Shown here in pieces: positions 42,190 through 49,623 of a DNA stretch of 64,000 bases. The stretch is taken from positions 62,001-126,000 of the forward strand of contig NZ_CANLYI010000007.1 in assembly GCF_947495255.1 (NCBI RefSeq). The letters run 5' to 3'. Position 1 is the first letter of the stretch, and each line of letters opens with the position of its first letter. Made by a program: the position numbers and the translations under genes. Source of the stretch: an uncultured Winogradskyella sp. (lineage in GTDB: Bacteria > Bacteroidota > Bacteroidia > Flavobacteriales > Flavobacteriaceae). The notes under the pieces were generated by a model, which made no database searches, had not been told where the DNA came from, and saw only the letters and a program-made list of their open reading frames with translations.

Positions 42190-43539
42190 TTATTGTTTTT
42201 TAAATCTTGCGACATCATCGCCTAAATCATAAACAGGTACTTTTTCTATAAGATTAGAAATTATACTTCGGCCTGCTGCACTTCTGTAACCACCTGCACA
42301 ATGTACTACTATTGGTTTATCTGTTGGGATTTCATTTTTACTATCTCGTAATTCATTTAAAGGAATAGAAATCGCGGAATCAAAAACCTGACCTGCTTCT
42401 ACTTCACTTCTATTTCTAATATCAACTATGGTATATTTATCTAAATGGTTTTTGAATTCACCTATATTAAGTTCTTTCGATTTTTCAAAATTAAGTGCAT
42501 CTAACGTTATTACACCTTTTAGTTGCTTTTCGTAACCTATTTTAGCAACACGATTTAACGTTGTTTCGCGATTATCTATAGATTGTATTACCAAGTAAAA
42601 AGATTCTTCTGGCTTTACTATGGAACCTAACCAAGTTTCAAATTTATCATCGTCCGTTTCTGCAATTATATTGATACTATTAGGCAAATGATTGTTATTA
42701 AAATCGTCTTTATTTCTTACATCAACAACCACAGTATTTCCAAAATCAGAGCTATCTACTTTAAATTGAAATGTTGGTTTCGCAATACTCATTTGAACGT
42801 TTTCGGCACCATTTTTATTTATATCTACATTAAAACCAAAATACGATGGAATAAATGGTTGGTCTTTTAAAATATGACTAATAAATTGTGCTTCTGATAG
42901 CTTTTTAAATGCCCAATTTTCTTTTCTTTCTCTACCTAAAGTACTTTGAGAATCTGTACTCATATTTTTACCACACAATGAACCTGCTCCATGCGCTGGA
43001 TAAACTATTGTTGCGTCTGGTAAATGATTAAATTTATGTTGCATTGTATGGTACATACTTTCTGCTAATTCCTCTCTTTTAGCTTTCATGTTGCCCGCTT
43101 TTTCTCTTAAATCTGGTCGTCCTACATCACCAATAAATAAGGTGTCTCCAGAAAACATAGCATGATGATTATTTTCATCTACTGCAATTATGGTTATACT
43201 ATCTGGTGAGTGACCAGGTGAATTAATAGCAGAAAACTTAGACTTTCCTATAGTAATGGAATTACCGTCATCAAAGGCTTGGTGAGGATAGTTGGCGCCT
43301 ACTAATTTACTCACATAAATTTTTGCACCAGTTTCTTTATGTATCTGTAAATGACTGCTCACAAAATCGGCATGCGGATGCGTCTCAAAAACCGCTATAA
43401 TTTTTACATCATGCTTTTCTGCTAATTGATAATAAGGTTTAGGGTCTCTGGCTGGATCTACCAAAGCCATTTCTTTACCACTAATAATAGCGTATGAATA
43501 ATGTGCTAATGGTTTATCTTCAAATTGTATAACTTTCAT
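42190..43539 (-). CDS. Persulfide dioxygenase-rhodanese fusion (CstB-like)
   Basis: 449 residues in three domains. Residues 1-240: metallo-beta-lactamase persulfide dioxygenase (ETHPHADFVSSH, HSPDSITI, FSGDTLFIGDVGRPDL, YPAHGAGSLCG). About 260-340: a rhodanese fold without active cysteine (VVVDVRNKDDFNNNHLP, then FYLVIQS). About 355-445: a second rhodanese with cysteine 414 in VVHCAGGYRSAAG. This dioxygenase, pseudo-rhodanese, rhodanese order matches CstB of staphylococci, which oxidises thiol or glutathione persulfide and yields thiosulfate. It would take persulfide made by an SQR such as the gene at 28184. Confidence 0.87.
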   Translation of the reverse strand: MKVIQFEDKPLAHYSYAIISGKEMALVDPARDPKPYYQLAEKHDVKIIAVFETHPHADFVSSHLQIHKETGAKIYVSKLVGANYPHQAFDDGNSITIGKSKFSAINSPGHSPDSITIIAVDENNHHAMFSGDTLFIGDVGRPDLREKAGNMKAKREELAESMYHTMQHKFNHLPDATIVYPAHGAGSLCGKNMSTDSQSTLGRERKENWAFKKLSEAQFISHILKDQPFIPSYFGFNVDINKNGAENVQMSIAKPTFQFKVDSSDFGNTVVVDVRNKDDFNNNHLPNSINIIAETDDDKFETWLGSIVKPEESFYLVIQSIDNRETTLNRVAKIGYEKQLKGVITLDALNFEKSKELNIGEFKNHLDKYTIVDIRNRSEVEAGQVFDSAISIPLNELRDSKNEIPTDKPIVVHCAGGYRSAAGRSIISNLIEKVPVYDLGDDVARFKKQ

Positions 43540-43676
43540 AATAATTCTATTTTTTTATGCTTTAGAATTTCAACTTTAAATCGTTTTCTTTAATTATGAT
43601 TGTTCTATTTCTATAAAATATAGTTTCATATAAATATAACTTAAAGTATCTAAAAATCCTAAATGCTTTGATTTAG

Positions 43677-43701
43677 AAAAAGCCTCAAATTGAGGCTTTT
43701 T
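43677..43701 (-). terminator. Terminator of the peroxiredoxin gene
   Basis: AAAAAGCCTCA (43677-43687) and TGAGGCTTTTT (43691-43701) form an 11-bp stem with a 3-nt loop, 20 bp past the stop at 43721. Confidence 0.82.
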
Positions 43702-43720
43702 CCTTAACCTAATCTGTATT

Positions 43721-44446
43721 TTACTTTTCAAGGATTTCGTTTAAAACTAAATTTTTATCTAACTTTTTAGTACAGAAAAACCAATCTTTACAATCTAAAC
43801 CTTCAGTAGAACTCATGCGTTCCTCTGCTACACCACAAGAACCTGCAGGCGATACAATAACATCATCTCCAGGATTCCAATCTGCAGGTGTAGCTACATT
43901 AAATTTATCTGAAGTCTGCATTGCAATTAATGCTCTGTATAGCTCATCGAAATTACGTCCTAAACTTAATGGGTAATAAATAATAGCTCTAACTACTTCA
44001 TTCGGATCAACAAAAAAGACAGCTCTTACGGCTTGTGTTTTGCTTTCTCCTGGTTGAATCATACCATACTTTTTGGCAACTTCCATAGAAATATCCTCAA
44101 TTAAAGGAAACTTAACTTCTATGTTTTTCATACCATTAAACTCAATCTTGTCCTTAATAGTTCTTAACCATGCAATATGACTGTAAAGACCATCAATAGA
44201 TAAACCAATAAGGCTACAATTGGCCTTTTCAAATTTTTCTTCCAAATGTGCAAATGTCATAAACTCAGATGTACAAACTGGTGTAAAATCTGCTGGATGA
44301 CTAAACAATATTGACCATTTCCCTTTATAGTCAGAAGGGTAATTAATATTTCCTTGCGTTGTTACCGCTGCAAATTCTGGTGCTTTATCTCCAATTCTTG
44401 GCATTGAAAATGATTGATCTTCTTTTATTGATTCTGTTGTATTCAT
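43721..44446 (-). CDS. Peroxiredoxin, Prx6 / archaeal-type
   Basis: 241 residues. PRIGDKAPEFAAVTTQGNI opens the thioredoxin-like fold; the peroxidatic cysteine is Cys58 in HPADFTPVCTSEF. The C-terminus has Cys219 and Cys225 in GLDCKDWFFCTKKL, the spacing seen in archaeal-type Prx6 enzymes, where these cysteines help recycle the enzyme. It reduces hydrogen peroxide and organic peroxides in the cytosol. A perfect GTAACTAAAGTTAC operator with a perfect -7 box lies upstream, and a strong terminator follows, so the gene is monocistronic. Confidence 0.92.
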   Translation of the reverse strand: MNTTESIKEDQSFSMPRIGDKAPEFAAVTTQGNINYPSDYKGKWSILFSHPADFTPVCTSEFMTFAHLEEKFEKANCSLIGLSIDGLYSHIAWLRTIKDKIEFNGMKNIEVKFPLIEDISMEVAKKYGMIQPGESKTQAVRAVFFVDPNEVVRAIIYYPLSLGRNFDELYRALIAMQTSDKFNVATPADWNPGDDVIVSPAGSCGVAEERMSSTEGLDCKDWFFCTKKLDKNLVLNEILEK

Positions 44447-44475
44447 AATTTTAAAAGTATTTAATTAATTTATAA

Positions 44476-44519
44476 CAAATATACATTTCAATAGTTTTTA
44501 ACTATGTAACTAAAGTTAC
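44476..44519 (-). promoter_or_regulatory. Crp/Fnr-type promoter of the peroxiredoxin gene
   Basis: The perfect palindrome GTAACTAAAGTTAC (44506-44519) and the perfect -7 box TATATTTG (44476-44483, minus) stand at the common 29.5-bp spacing. Predicted start near 44471, leader about 25 nt. Confidence 0.8.
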
Positions 44520-44591
44520 CTTCTCAAGACTTTTTTATAGTGAACTTTGATATTTGACACTAAAATTAGTTTTTATTCAAATTAAAGTCAA

Positions 44592-44634
44592 TGACTAAGG
44601 TCAGTCTGTAAATTAAAGGGCTATTCTATATTTA
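44592..44634 (+). promoter_or_regulatory. Crp/Fnr-type promoter of the copper module
   Basis: The perfect palindrome TGACTAAGGTCA (44592-44603) and the -7 box TATATTTA (44627-44634) stand at the common 29.5-bp spacing. The predicted start falls at or next to the ATG at 44638, so the first gene may have a leaderless transcript. Confidence 0.7.
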
Positions 44635-44637
44635 TAT

Positions 44638-45024
44638 ATGAAGATTTGTCAACACGTTTTTGTACTATTCTTTTTATTATTGATTATTTTCAATAGTACA
44701 AAAGCTTCATTGACTTATGCATATTACGAATTAGATCCAATAGGATTTGTAGAAAATCTATGTGAGAACAAAGACAAACCCGAAATGCATTGTAATGGAA
44801 AATGCCAATTAATGAAAGTTGCTGAATCTCAAAATAGTGATCAAAATACTCCAGAAAGCATTATTGATTTTAAAGAACTCATTTACTATCCAAATCCTAT
44901 AATCAACTTTGTATGTATTAAGACAGTTAAGCTCAAAAAAAATGACGTTTCTTTTTATATTAATCACTATTCATTTAAAAACATTAATAGCTGTTTTCAT
45001 CCTCCAAAAGTGATTTATTCTTAA
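44638..45024 (+). CDS. Secreted cysteine-motif (HCNGKC) protein of a copper TonB module
   Basis: 128 residues. A signal peptide or anchor (about 1-23) is followed by YYELDPIGFVENLCENKDKPEMHCNGKCQLMK, with cysteines 42, 52 and 56 and His51, a likely metal-binding site. The C-terminus ends FHPPKVIYS. I recall small proteins of this kind in front of TonB receptor genes in flavobacteria. The next gene is an OprC-like copper receptor, so a role in copper capture is inferred. Its promoter has a TGAC-N4-GTCA operator. Confidence 0.68.
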   Translation: MKICQHVFVLFFLLLIIFNSTKASLTYAYYELDPIGFVENLCENKDKPEMHCNGKCQLMKVAESQNSDQNTPESIIDFKELIYYPNPIINFVCIKTVKLKKNDVSFYINHYSFKNINSCFHPPKVIYS

Positions 45025-45081
45025 TTATAAAGTAGTCATCACTACCAAATTCTTTTAAGATAAATAAATTACACTTATAAT

Positions 45082-47184
45082 ATGAAAACAATTTATAGAG
45101 CACTTCTATGTGCCCTAATTACGACTGTATCTTATGGTCAAGAAAAAAAAGAGACAAAAAAAGATACCACCAAACAAAAAATAACAAAACTCAATTCAGT
45201 TATAGTTACTGGTAATTTAAAAACGGATCCAGTACTAACTGTTGTTGCTAATAAATATGAAGAGAAAATTGTACAACCTAAAAACGTTGCCGATTTATTT
45301 AATAACATCAACGGGTTTTCGGTAATTAAAAGAGGAAATTATGCCATAGATCCTTCTTTTAGAGGTGCACAATACGAACAACTTAATATTCAATACGATG
45401 GTGGCACAAAAGCCATGCATGCTTGTCCTAACCGAATGGATCCCATTACCACACATATAATTCCTGAAGAAATTTCTAAAATTGAAATCATTAAAGGACC
45501 ATACACAGTAAGATATGGTGCTACTTTTGGAGGTATTGTAAATCTCGTTACTCAAAAGCCAGATTTTGAGGATTATGGTTTACATGGTAAAGTTTCTGGT
45601 GGCTATGAAAGCAATGGTAACTCTTTGGTTAATTTAGTACAACTTCAATATATAAAGGACAAATACGATATTGTTGCAAATGCTGGATACAGAGACTTTG
45701 GTAATTATGAAGATGGTGATGGTACTGAAATCCCTTCGTCATTTAGAAGCACTGATTACGGACTTAAAATAGGTTATAATTTTTCTAAAGATCAACGCTT
45801 GCAAGCGCATTGGCGACAATCTTTTGGTCGCGATGTCTTGCATGCCGCATTACCAATGGATACCGAATATGATAACAGCAGTATTATTTCGCTAGATTAT
45901 TCATTAGACCATATCAGTAAAACCTTAAAATCATTAACAGCAAAAGCGTATTACAGTTACGTAGACCATTTAATGACCAATGACAAAAGAACTTCTTTTA
46001 TGATGATGGAAGCTGCTTCTGCCGTTGATGCTGTGACAACTGGAGGAAAAATAGAACTCAATTGGAAACCTTTTGAAAAACTAAATATCTTTTCGGGATT
46101 AGATGCCATGCATATTGCAAGAGATGGTGACAGAACACGATTAGTAAAAATAATGAATGGTAATCCTTTATCTAGCCCAATAGAGTTCAATGATAAGGTT
46201 TGGCAAGATTCTTATATTACAGATATTGGTGTGTTTACAGAACTAAAATATAATATTAATCCTAAAACGATACTAACTGCCGGTATGCGTTATGATAATG
46301 TTACTGCAGACATACAAGATCCGGAAGAAGATTTTGCTGAAATGTATAATTTAGAAAAACGAACAGAACACAACGTTAGCGGAACAGTTTCTGTAAAACA
46401 TAGAGTTTCAGATAATTTTACTTTAGAAGCAGCTTATGGCCGTGGTGTACGTTCTGCTAATATGATAGAACGTTTTATAAATCACTTTACTGTAGGCCAA
46501 GACCCTTATGAATATATAGGGAATCCGGATTTAAAAGCTGAAGTTAACAATCAATTTGAAATAGGATTTAAAGGGAATACAAAATTGAATAATGGTTTCA
46601 ATTATTTTAAATATGAAACTTCCTTATATTATTCATTCCTAGAAAATTATATTGTTGGGATTGTAGATGAAAACTTAACTCGAAAATTCAATCCTTCCTT
46701 AGACCCAACAAACCCAAAAGTATTTAGAAATCTTAATGATGCTTATAAAACTGGCGTTGAAGTTATGGGACAATTAGATTTTATGGATGATTATTTTCTG
46801 AAATCAGAATTTTCTTATGTCTATTCTAGAAATCAAGATTTAAACGAATCGTTACCATTAACACCTCCTTTTACAACACGATTTGTTTTGGGATTTGAAA
46901 AAACTAAATTTTGGGCGAACATTCAGTACAATATTGTAGCCAAGCAAAATAGAATCTCACAAAGCTTTGGAGAGACAAAAACCGATGGCTATCAAACTAT
47001 GGATGTGAGATTAGGATTAAAACCGATACATAATCTAACTTTAGGTGTGGCTGTTATTAATGCCTTTGATAAGAGTTATAATAATCATTTAAACTTTTCG
47101 TTTACCAATCAATCAGAGTTTGGAAGAACTCCAATTACGGAACCAGGTAGAAATTTTTCTGCTTTTTTACAATATGCTTTTTAA
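45082..47184 (+). CDS. TonB-dependent copper receptor (OprC/NosA-like)
   Basis: 700 residues. The signal peptide (to residue 20, SYGQ) is followed by a plug domain (about 50-160: NVADLFNNINGFSVIKRG, DPSFRGAQYEQLNIQYDGG, IEIIKGPYTVRYGATFGGIVNLVT) and a 22-strand type barrel ending AFLQYAF. The plug has HACPNRMDP, a C-x3-M pair (Cys115, Met119), and the barrel has H-x-M (His296, Met298). These match the copper-binding CxxxM and HxM motifs of Pseudomonas OprC, and the CPNRMDP block is typical of TonB copper receptors. No CarboxypepD-like N-terminal domain is present. Confidence 0.87.
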   Translation: MKTIYRALLCALITTVSYGQEKKETKKDTTKQKITKLNSVIVTGNLKTDPVLTVVANKYEEKIVQPKNVADLFNNINGFSVIKRGNYAIDPSFRGAQYEQLNIQYDGGTKAMHACPNRMDPITTHIIPEEISKIEIIKGPYTVRYGATFGGIVNLVTQKPDFEDYGLHGKVSGGYESNGNSLVNLVQLQYIKDKYDIVANAGYRDFGNYEDGDGTEIPSSFRSTDYGLKIGYNFSKDQRLQAHWRQSFGRDVLHAALPMDTEYDNSSIISLDYSLDHISKTLKSLTAKAYYSYVDHLMTNDKRTSFMMMEAASAVDAVTTGGKIELNWKPFEKLNIFSGLDAMHIARDGDRTRLVKIMNGNPLSSPIEFNDKVWQDSYITDIGVFTELKYNINPKTILTAGMRYDNVTADIQDPEEDFAEMYNLEKRTEHNVSGTVSVKHRVSDNFTLEAAYGRGVRSANMIERFINHFTVGQDPYEYIGNPDLKAEVNNQFEIGFKGNTKLNNGFNYFKYETSLYYSFLENYIVGIVDENLTRKFNPSLDPTNPKVFRNLNDAYKTGVEVMGQLDFMDDYFLKSEFSYVYSRNQDLNESLPLTPPFTTRFVLGFEKTKFWANIQYNIVAKQNRISQSFGETKTDGYQTMDVRLGLKPIHNLTLGVAVINAFDKSYNNHLNFSFTNQSEFGRTPITEPGRNFSAFLQYAF

Positions 47185-47196
47185 AATTAAAAACTT

Positions 47197-47224
47197 GGTG
47201 GTATAGTTTTTAAGCTATACCACC
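47197..47224. other. Hairpin between the TonB receptor and phosphatase genes
   Basis: GGTGGTATAG (47197-47206) pairs exactly with CTATACCACC (47215-47224) around an 8-nt loop. No T run follows, and the next ATG is 11 bp later, so it may be an attenuator or an mRNA-stability hairpin rather than a strong terminator. Confidence 0.5.
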
Positions 47225-47234
47225 TAATTATAAA

Positions 47235-47801
47235 ATGATGATCAGACTAGTATTAATAAGTATGTTTTTTGTCTCATTTGGCTATGGCCAGAATAAAAAC
47301 AATACTGAACAAGAAAATAGTTATGTTGAAATTGAATCTAAATACTTCAGCAACTTGTATAGTATTAATGACTCTATTTACCGTTCTGAGCAGCCGAGTA
47401 AATCTGGCTTTAAAGAATTAGAAACTTCAGGAATAAAAACAATTATTAACCTAAGACGGTTGCGTAATGATATAAAAAAAGCAGAAGACACAGAATTGCA
47501 ATTAGAGCATATTCCTCTGGCAACCAAGTATATCATAGAAGATGATATTATTGAGATTTTACAGCTTATACAAAGTGTAGAAAAACCACTTTTAATTCAT
47601 TGTTGGCATGGCTCTGACAGAACAGGCGTAATGATTGCAGCCTACAGAATAATTGTTGAGAATTGGACAAAAGAAGAGGCTATAAAAGAATTTAAAATTG
47701 ATGAATTTGGATATCACGAAAAAAGATATCCAAACCTTATTAGTTTACTAGAAAATCTTGATGTTGCAAACATTAAAAATCAATTAAACATTAAAGAGTA
47801 A
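47235..47801 (+). CDS. Exported dual-specificity/tyrosine phosphatase-like protein
   Basis: 188 residues. Signal peptide MMIRLVLISMFFVSFGYGQ (to about 19), then a compact phosphatase domain: SIYRSEQPSKSGFKELETSGIKTIINLR (Siw14/DSP-like), the P-loop HCWHGSDRTG with Cys123 and Arg129 (C-x5-R) and a helical C-terminus. Catalytic aspartate assignment is uncertain. The protein is predicted periplasmic or surface-exposed; the substrate could be phosphoinositol-like, phosphotyrosine or another phosphoester. It follows the TonB receptor after a hairpin and may be co-transcribed. Confidence 0.8.
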   Translation: MMIRLVLISMFFVSFGYGQNKNNTEQENSYVEIESKYFSNLYSINDSIYRSEQPSKSGFKELETSGIKTIINLRRLRNDIKKAEDTELQLEHIPLATKYIIEDDIIEILQLIQSVEKPLLIHCWHGSDRTGVMIAAYRIIVENWTKEEAIKEFKIDEFGYHEKRYPNLISLLENLDVANIKNQLNIKE

Positions 47802-47818
47802 ATAATACAACAAAAAAA

Positions 47819-47850
47819 AGAGGGTAGTTAATTATGAACCACCCTCTCTT
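47819..47850. terminator. Bidirectional terminator between convergent genes
   Basis: AGAGGGTAGTT (47819-47829) pairs with AACCACCCTCT (47837-47847) with one mismatch. Eight A precede it, and on the opposite strand these become a T run, so it suits the minus-strand gene at 47869 best and also caps the plus-strand phosphatase gene. Confidence 0.7.
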
Positions 47851-47868
47851 AATATATAATTAGCTTAT

Positions 47869-48039
47869 TTAGTTCTCTTTATTATCTTCTTCATTTATAT
47901 TATCAGACATTTCTTTAGGCTTTCCTTTAGCCAAAAAGTTAATTAATATACCAACTAAGGTAATACAAACTAGCGCGAAGATTGCAATCATTACAACTCC
48001 ACCAGTCCAGCTATATAAAGCTATTGAAGATTTAATCAT
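47869..48039 (-). CDS. 56-residue single-helix membrane protein
   Basis: 56 residues from the ATG at 48039; a TTG frame from 48075 is rejected because it starts at the -7 box. One helix (about 12-37, TGGVVMIAIFALVCITLVGILINFL) is followed by a charged tail (KGKPKEMSDNINEEDNKEN). I do not recognise it; size and topology recall small oxidase or transporter accessory peptides. It has its own promoter with an FNR-like TGATATTTATCA palindrome and a terminator after the stop. Confidence 0.68.
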   Translation of the reverse strand: MIKSSIALYSWTGGVVMIAIFALVCITLVGILINFLAKGKPKEMSDNINEEDNKEN

Positions 48040-48063
48040 ATTATATTTTATTATTTCTTGGTG

Positions 48064-48106
48064 TAAAATTAACAACTTAACTTATAATGAAATATGATAT
48101 TTATCA
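48064..48106 (-). promoter_or_regulatory. FNR-like promoter of the 56-residue membrane protein gene
   Basis: TGATATTTATCA (48095-48106) is a perfect TGAT-N4-ATCA palindrome, the core of an E. coli FNR box. The -7 box TAATTTTA (48064-48071, minus) is at the common 29.5-bp spacing. Predicted start near 48059, leader about 20 nt. Confidence 0.65.
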
Positions 48107-48162
48107 TTATTTCAAAAAAAACATAATACAATTAGTTTTCTTAATCTTTATAAAACTGATGA

Positions 48163-48456
48163 CTAAGAATTCTTTATAACATTAATTATGTCATCTTTTT
48201 GTAAAACGCCAGACTGTCTCCAAACTTGCTTGCCGTTTTTAAATAATAACATTGTTGGGACTCCTCTTACTTGATATTTTGCCGCTAACGGTTGATTTTT
48301 ATCAACATCTATTTTAATAATAGCAACATCATCGCCTAGTTGATCCTTTACTTGTTTTAAAATTGGACCCAGCATTTTACATGGTCCACACCAATCCGCA
48401 AAAAAGTCTACTAAAACGGGTTGTTCTTGATTTATTATTTCTGAAAATTTGCTCAT
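48163..48456 (-). CDS. trxA: Thioredoxin
   Basis: 97 residues from the ATG at 48456; a TTG frame from 48480 would overlap the upstream gene. The fold is complete, with active site VDFFADWCGPCKMLGP, IIKIDVDKNQPLAAKYQVRGVPTMLLFKNGK (cis-proline in VPT) and a C-terminal helix. No signal peptide, so it is cytosolic and reduces disulfides. It follows the di-heme lipoprotein gene by 13 bp and shares its operator promoter. Confidence 0.9.
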   Translation of the reverse strand: MSKFSEIINQEQPVLVDFFADWCGPCKMLGPILKQVKDQLGDDVAIIKIDVDKNQPLAAKYQVRGVPTMLLFKNGKQVWRQSGVLQKDDIINVIKNS

Positions 48457-48469
48457 ACCTGACTTATAT

Positions 48470-49492
48470 TTATTTATCAAAAGTTATACTCCATATACCT
48501 CTAACTTCATTTACATCATAACCAATAGCTTGGTCCATTGGATATAAACTTCTAATTTTAGTTAATGTTAATTCGTTAAGTGTTTCACTTGGTTTTCCGT
48601 GACACTGTAAACACATTGTGTTAGTCGTAATTGGGTAATATACCTTTACATTATTATTAAACTCTTTTACAAGAGGTTTTGGTTCTTCATTATTTGCAAT
48701 TGTTTTTTTAAAGTCTTCAATATATTTTAACTCCTCTAAATTTGCAATATTTTTTGGGTTTCTAGGTTTATCAGAAACACGTTTTATTTTTGCATGGTGC
48801 ACAACAGACATACTATCTGTTAAAGGATATGCTTGCTCGTTACAAAACGCTAAAGCTTCTAAAACACCTTTTTGCTGAATAGTTCCCATTAAGTTTTTGC
48901 CTAATACCGCTTTAGTCGTTAAAGCATATTTTAAGCCACGCTCACCATATGGTAAATCTTCAAAATTAGTTTGAGCTTGTTGTTTATTTTGTCCATTGCG
49001 CATGCCATTACCATTCCCTTTACCCATTCCTCTTCCATTACCATTTTCTCTTTCTTCATTAAAATGGTCTTCAAACCATTCTGGTTGTTCAATCTCAAAA
49101 TCATACATATAATCTGCAATCTGCTCTATAGTTTTCTCTGGGAAAGCTTGTTTTGGCATCACTCCAAATCGTTTCACTGCACCAAACATTTTAGCATCTT
49201 CTTTATTTGGATTTTTTATCCATGTTTGCATAGCGGAAACAAATTCCTCTTTAGTCGTTTCACTATCCATATAATGCTTTTTAATAGCAATCATAGGAGG
49301 ACCAATTCTGTTAGATTGTGTAGCTGTTGGACTATGACAGATATAACAATTGGTTTCCATAAGCTTTTTACCAGGATGTTTAGCAGAAGCCGTCTTATCT
49401 ATTGCATTACTGTATGGGTCTTTATCCTTTTTACCTGAATTACAACTCACTAAAAATGCAACTAACATAAGTAATCCTATAAAATTTTTCAT
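48470..49492 (-). CDS. Di-heme lipoprotein: cytochrome c domain plus DUF3365 domain
   Basis: 340 residues. The lipobox FLVSC gives cysteine 17. A cytochrome c domain (about 35-135) has CYICH at 49-53 and a likely Met ligand in FGVMPKQAF. A linker of about 25 residues rich in Gly, Asn, Met and Arg (about 150-175) leads to a DUF3365 domain (about 180-340) with CLQCH at 294-298 followed by GKPSET, and AIGYDVNEVRGIWSI near the end. The protein is a periplasm-facing electron carrier or redox/gas sensor. A perfect GTAACTTTTGTTAC operator lies upstream. Confidence 0.85.
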   Translation of the reverse strand: MKNFIGLLMLVAFLVSCNSGKKDKDPYSNAIDKTASAKHPGKKLMETNCYICHSPTATQSNRIGPPMIAIKKHYMDSETTKEEFVSAMQTWIKNPNKEDAKMFGAVKRFGVMPKQAFPEKTIEQIADYMYDFEIEQPEWFEDHFNEERENGNGRGMGKGNGNGMRNGQNKQQAQTNFEDLPYGERGLKYALTTKAVLGKNLMGTIQQKGVLEALAFCNEQAYPLTDSMSVVHHAKIKRVSDKPRNPKNIANLEELKYIEDFKKTIANNEEPKPLVKEFNNNVKVYYPITTNTMCLQCHGKPSETLNELTLTKIRSLYPMDQAIGYDVNEVRGIWSITFDK

Positions 49493-49509
49493 TCTTAAAT
49501 GTATTTAAA

Positions 49510-49553
49510 TAAAGATACTAACAAATAAAATTGCTGAGCGTAACTTTTGTTAC
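49510..49553 (-). promoter_or_regulatory. Crp/Fnr-type promoter of the cytochrome c-thioredoxin operon
   Basis: The perfect palindrome GTAACTTTTGTTAC (49540-49553) and the -7 box TATCTTTA (49510-49517, minus) stand at the common 29.5-bp spacing. Predicted start near 49505, leader about 13 nt. Confidence 0.76.
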
Positions 49554-49623
49554 AATGAACTGCTTGAAGTCCTAAATTTTGAAAACTCATTTCTTCTCTA
49601 GAAAACGTATTTTTACAACTTAT

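Noticed and set aside
41102..43539. The three-gene persulfide dioxygenase operon as a member of the Crp/Fnr-type regulon
   Set aside because: The upstream gap 43540-43720 has a TATATTTA box at 43631-43638, but no palindrome at the required spacing.
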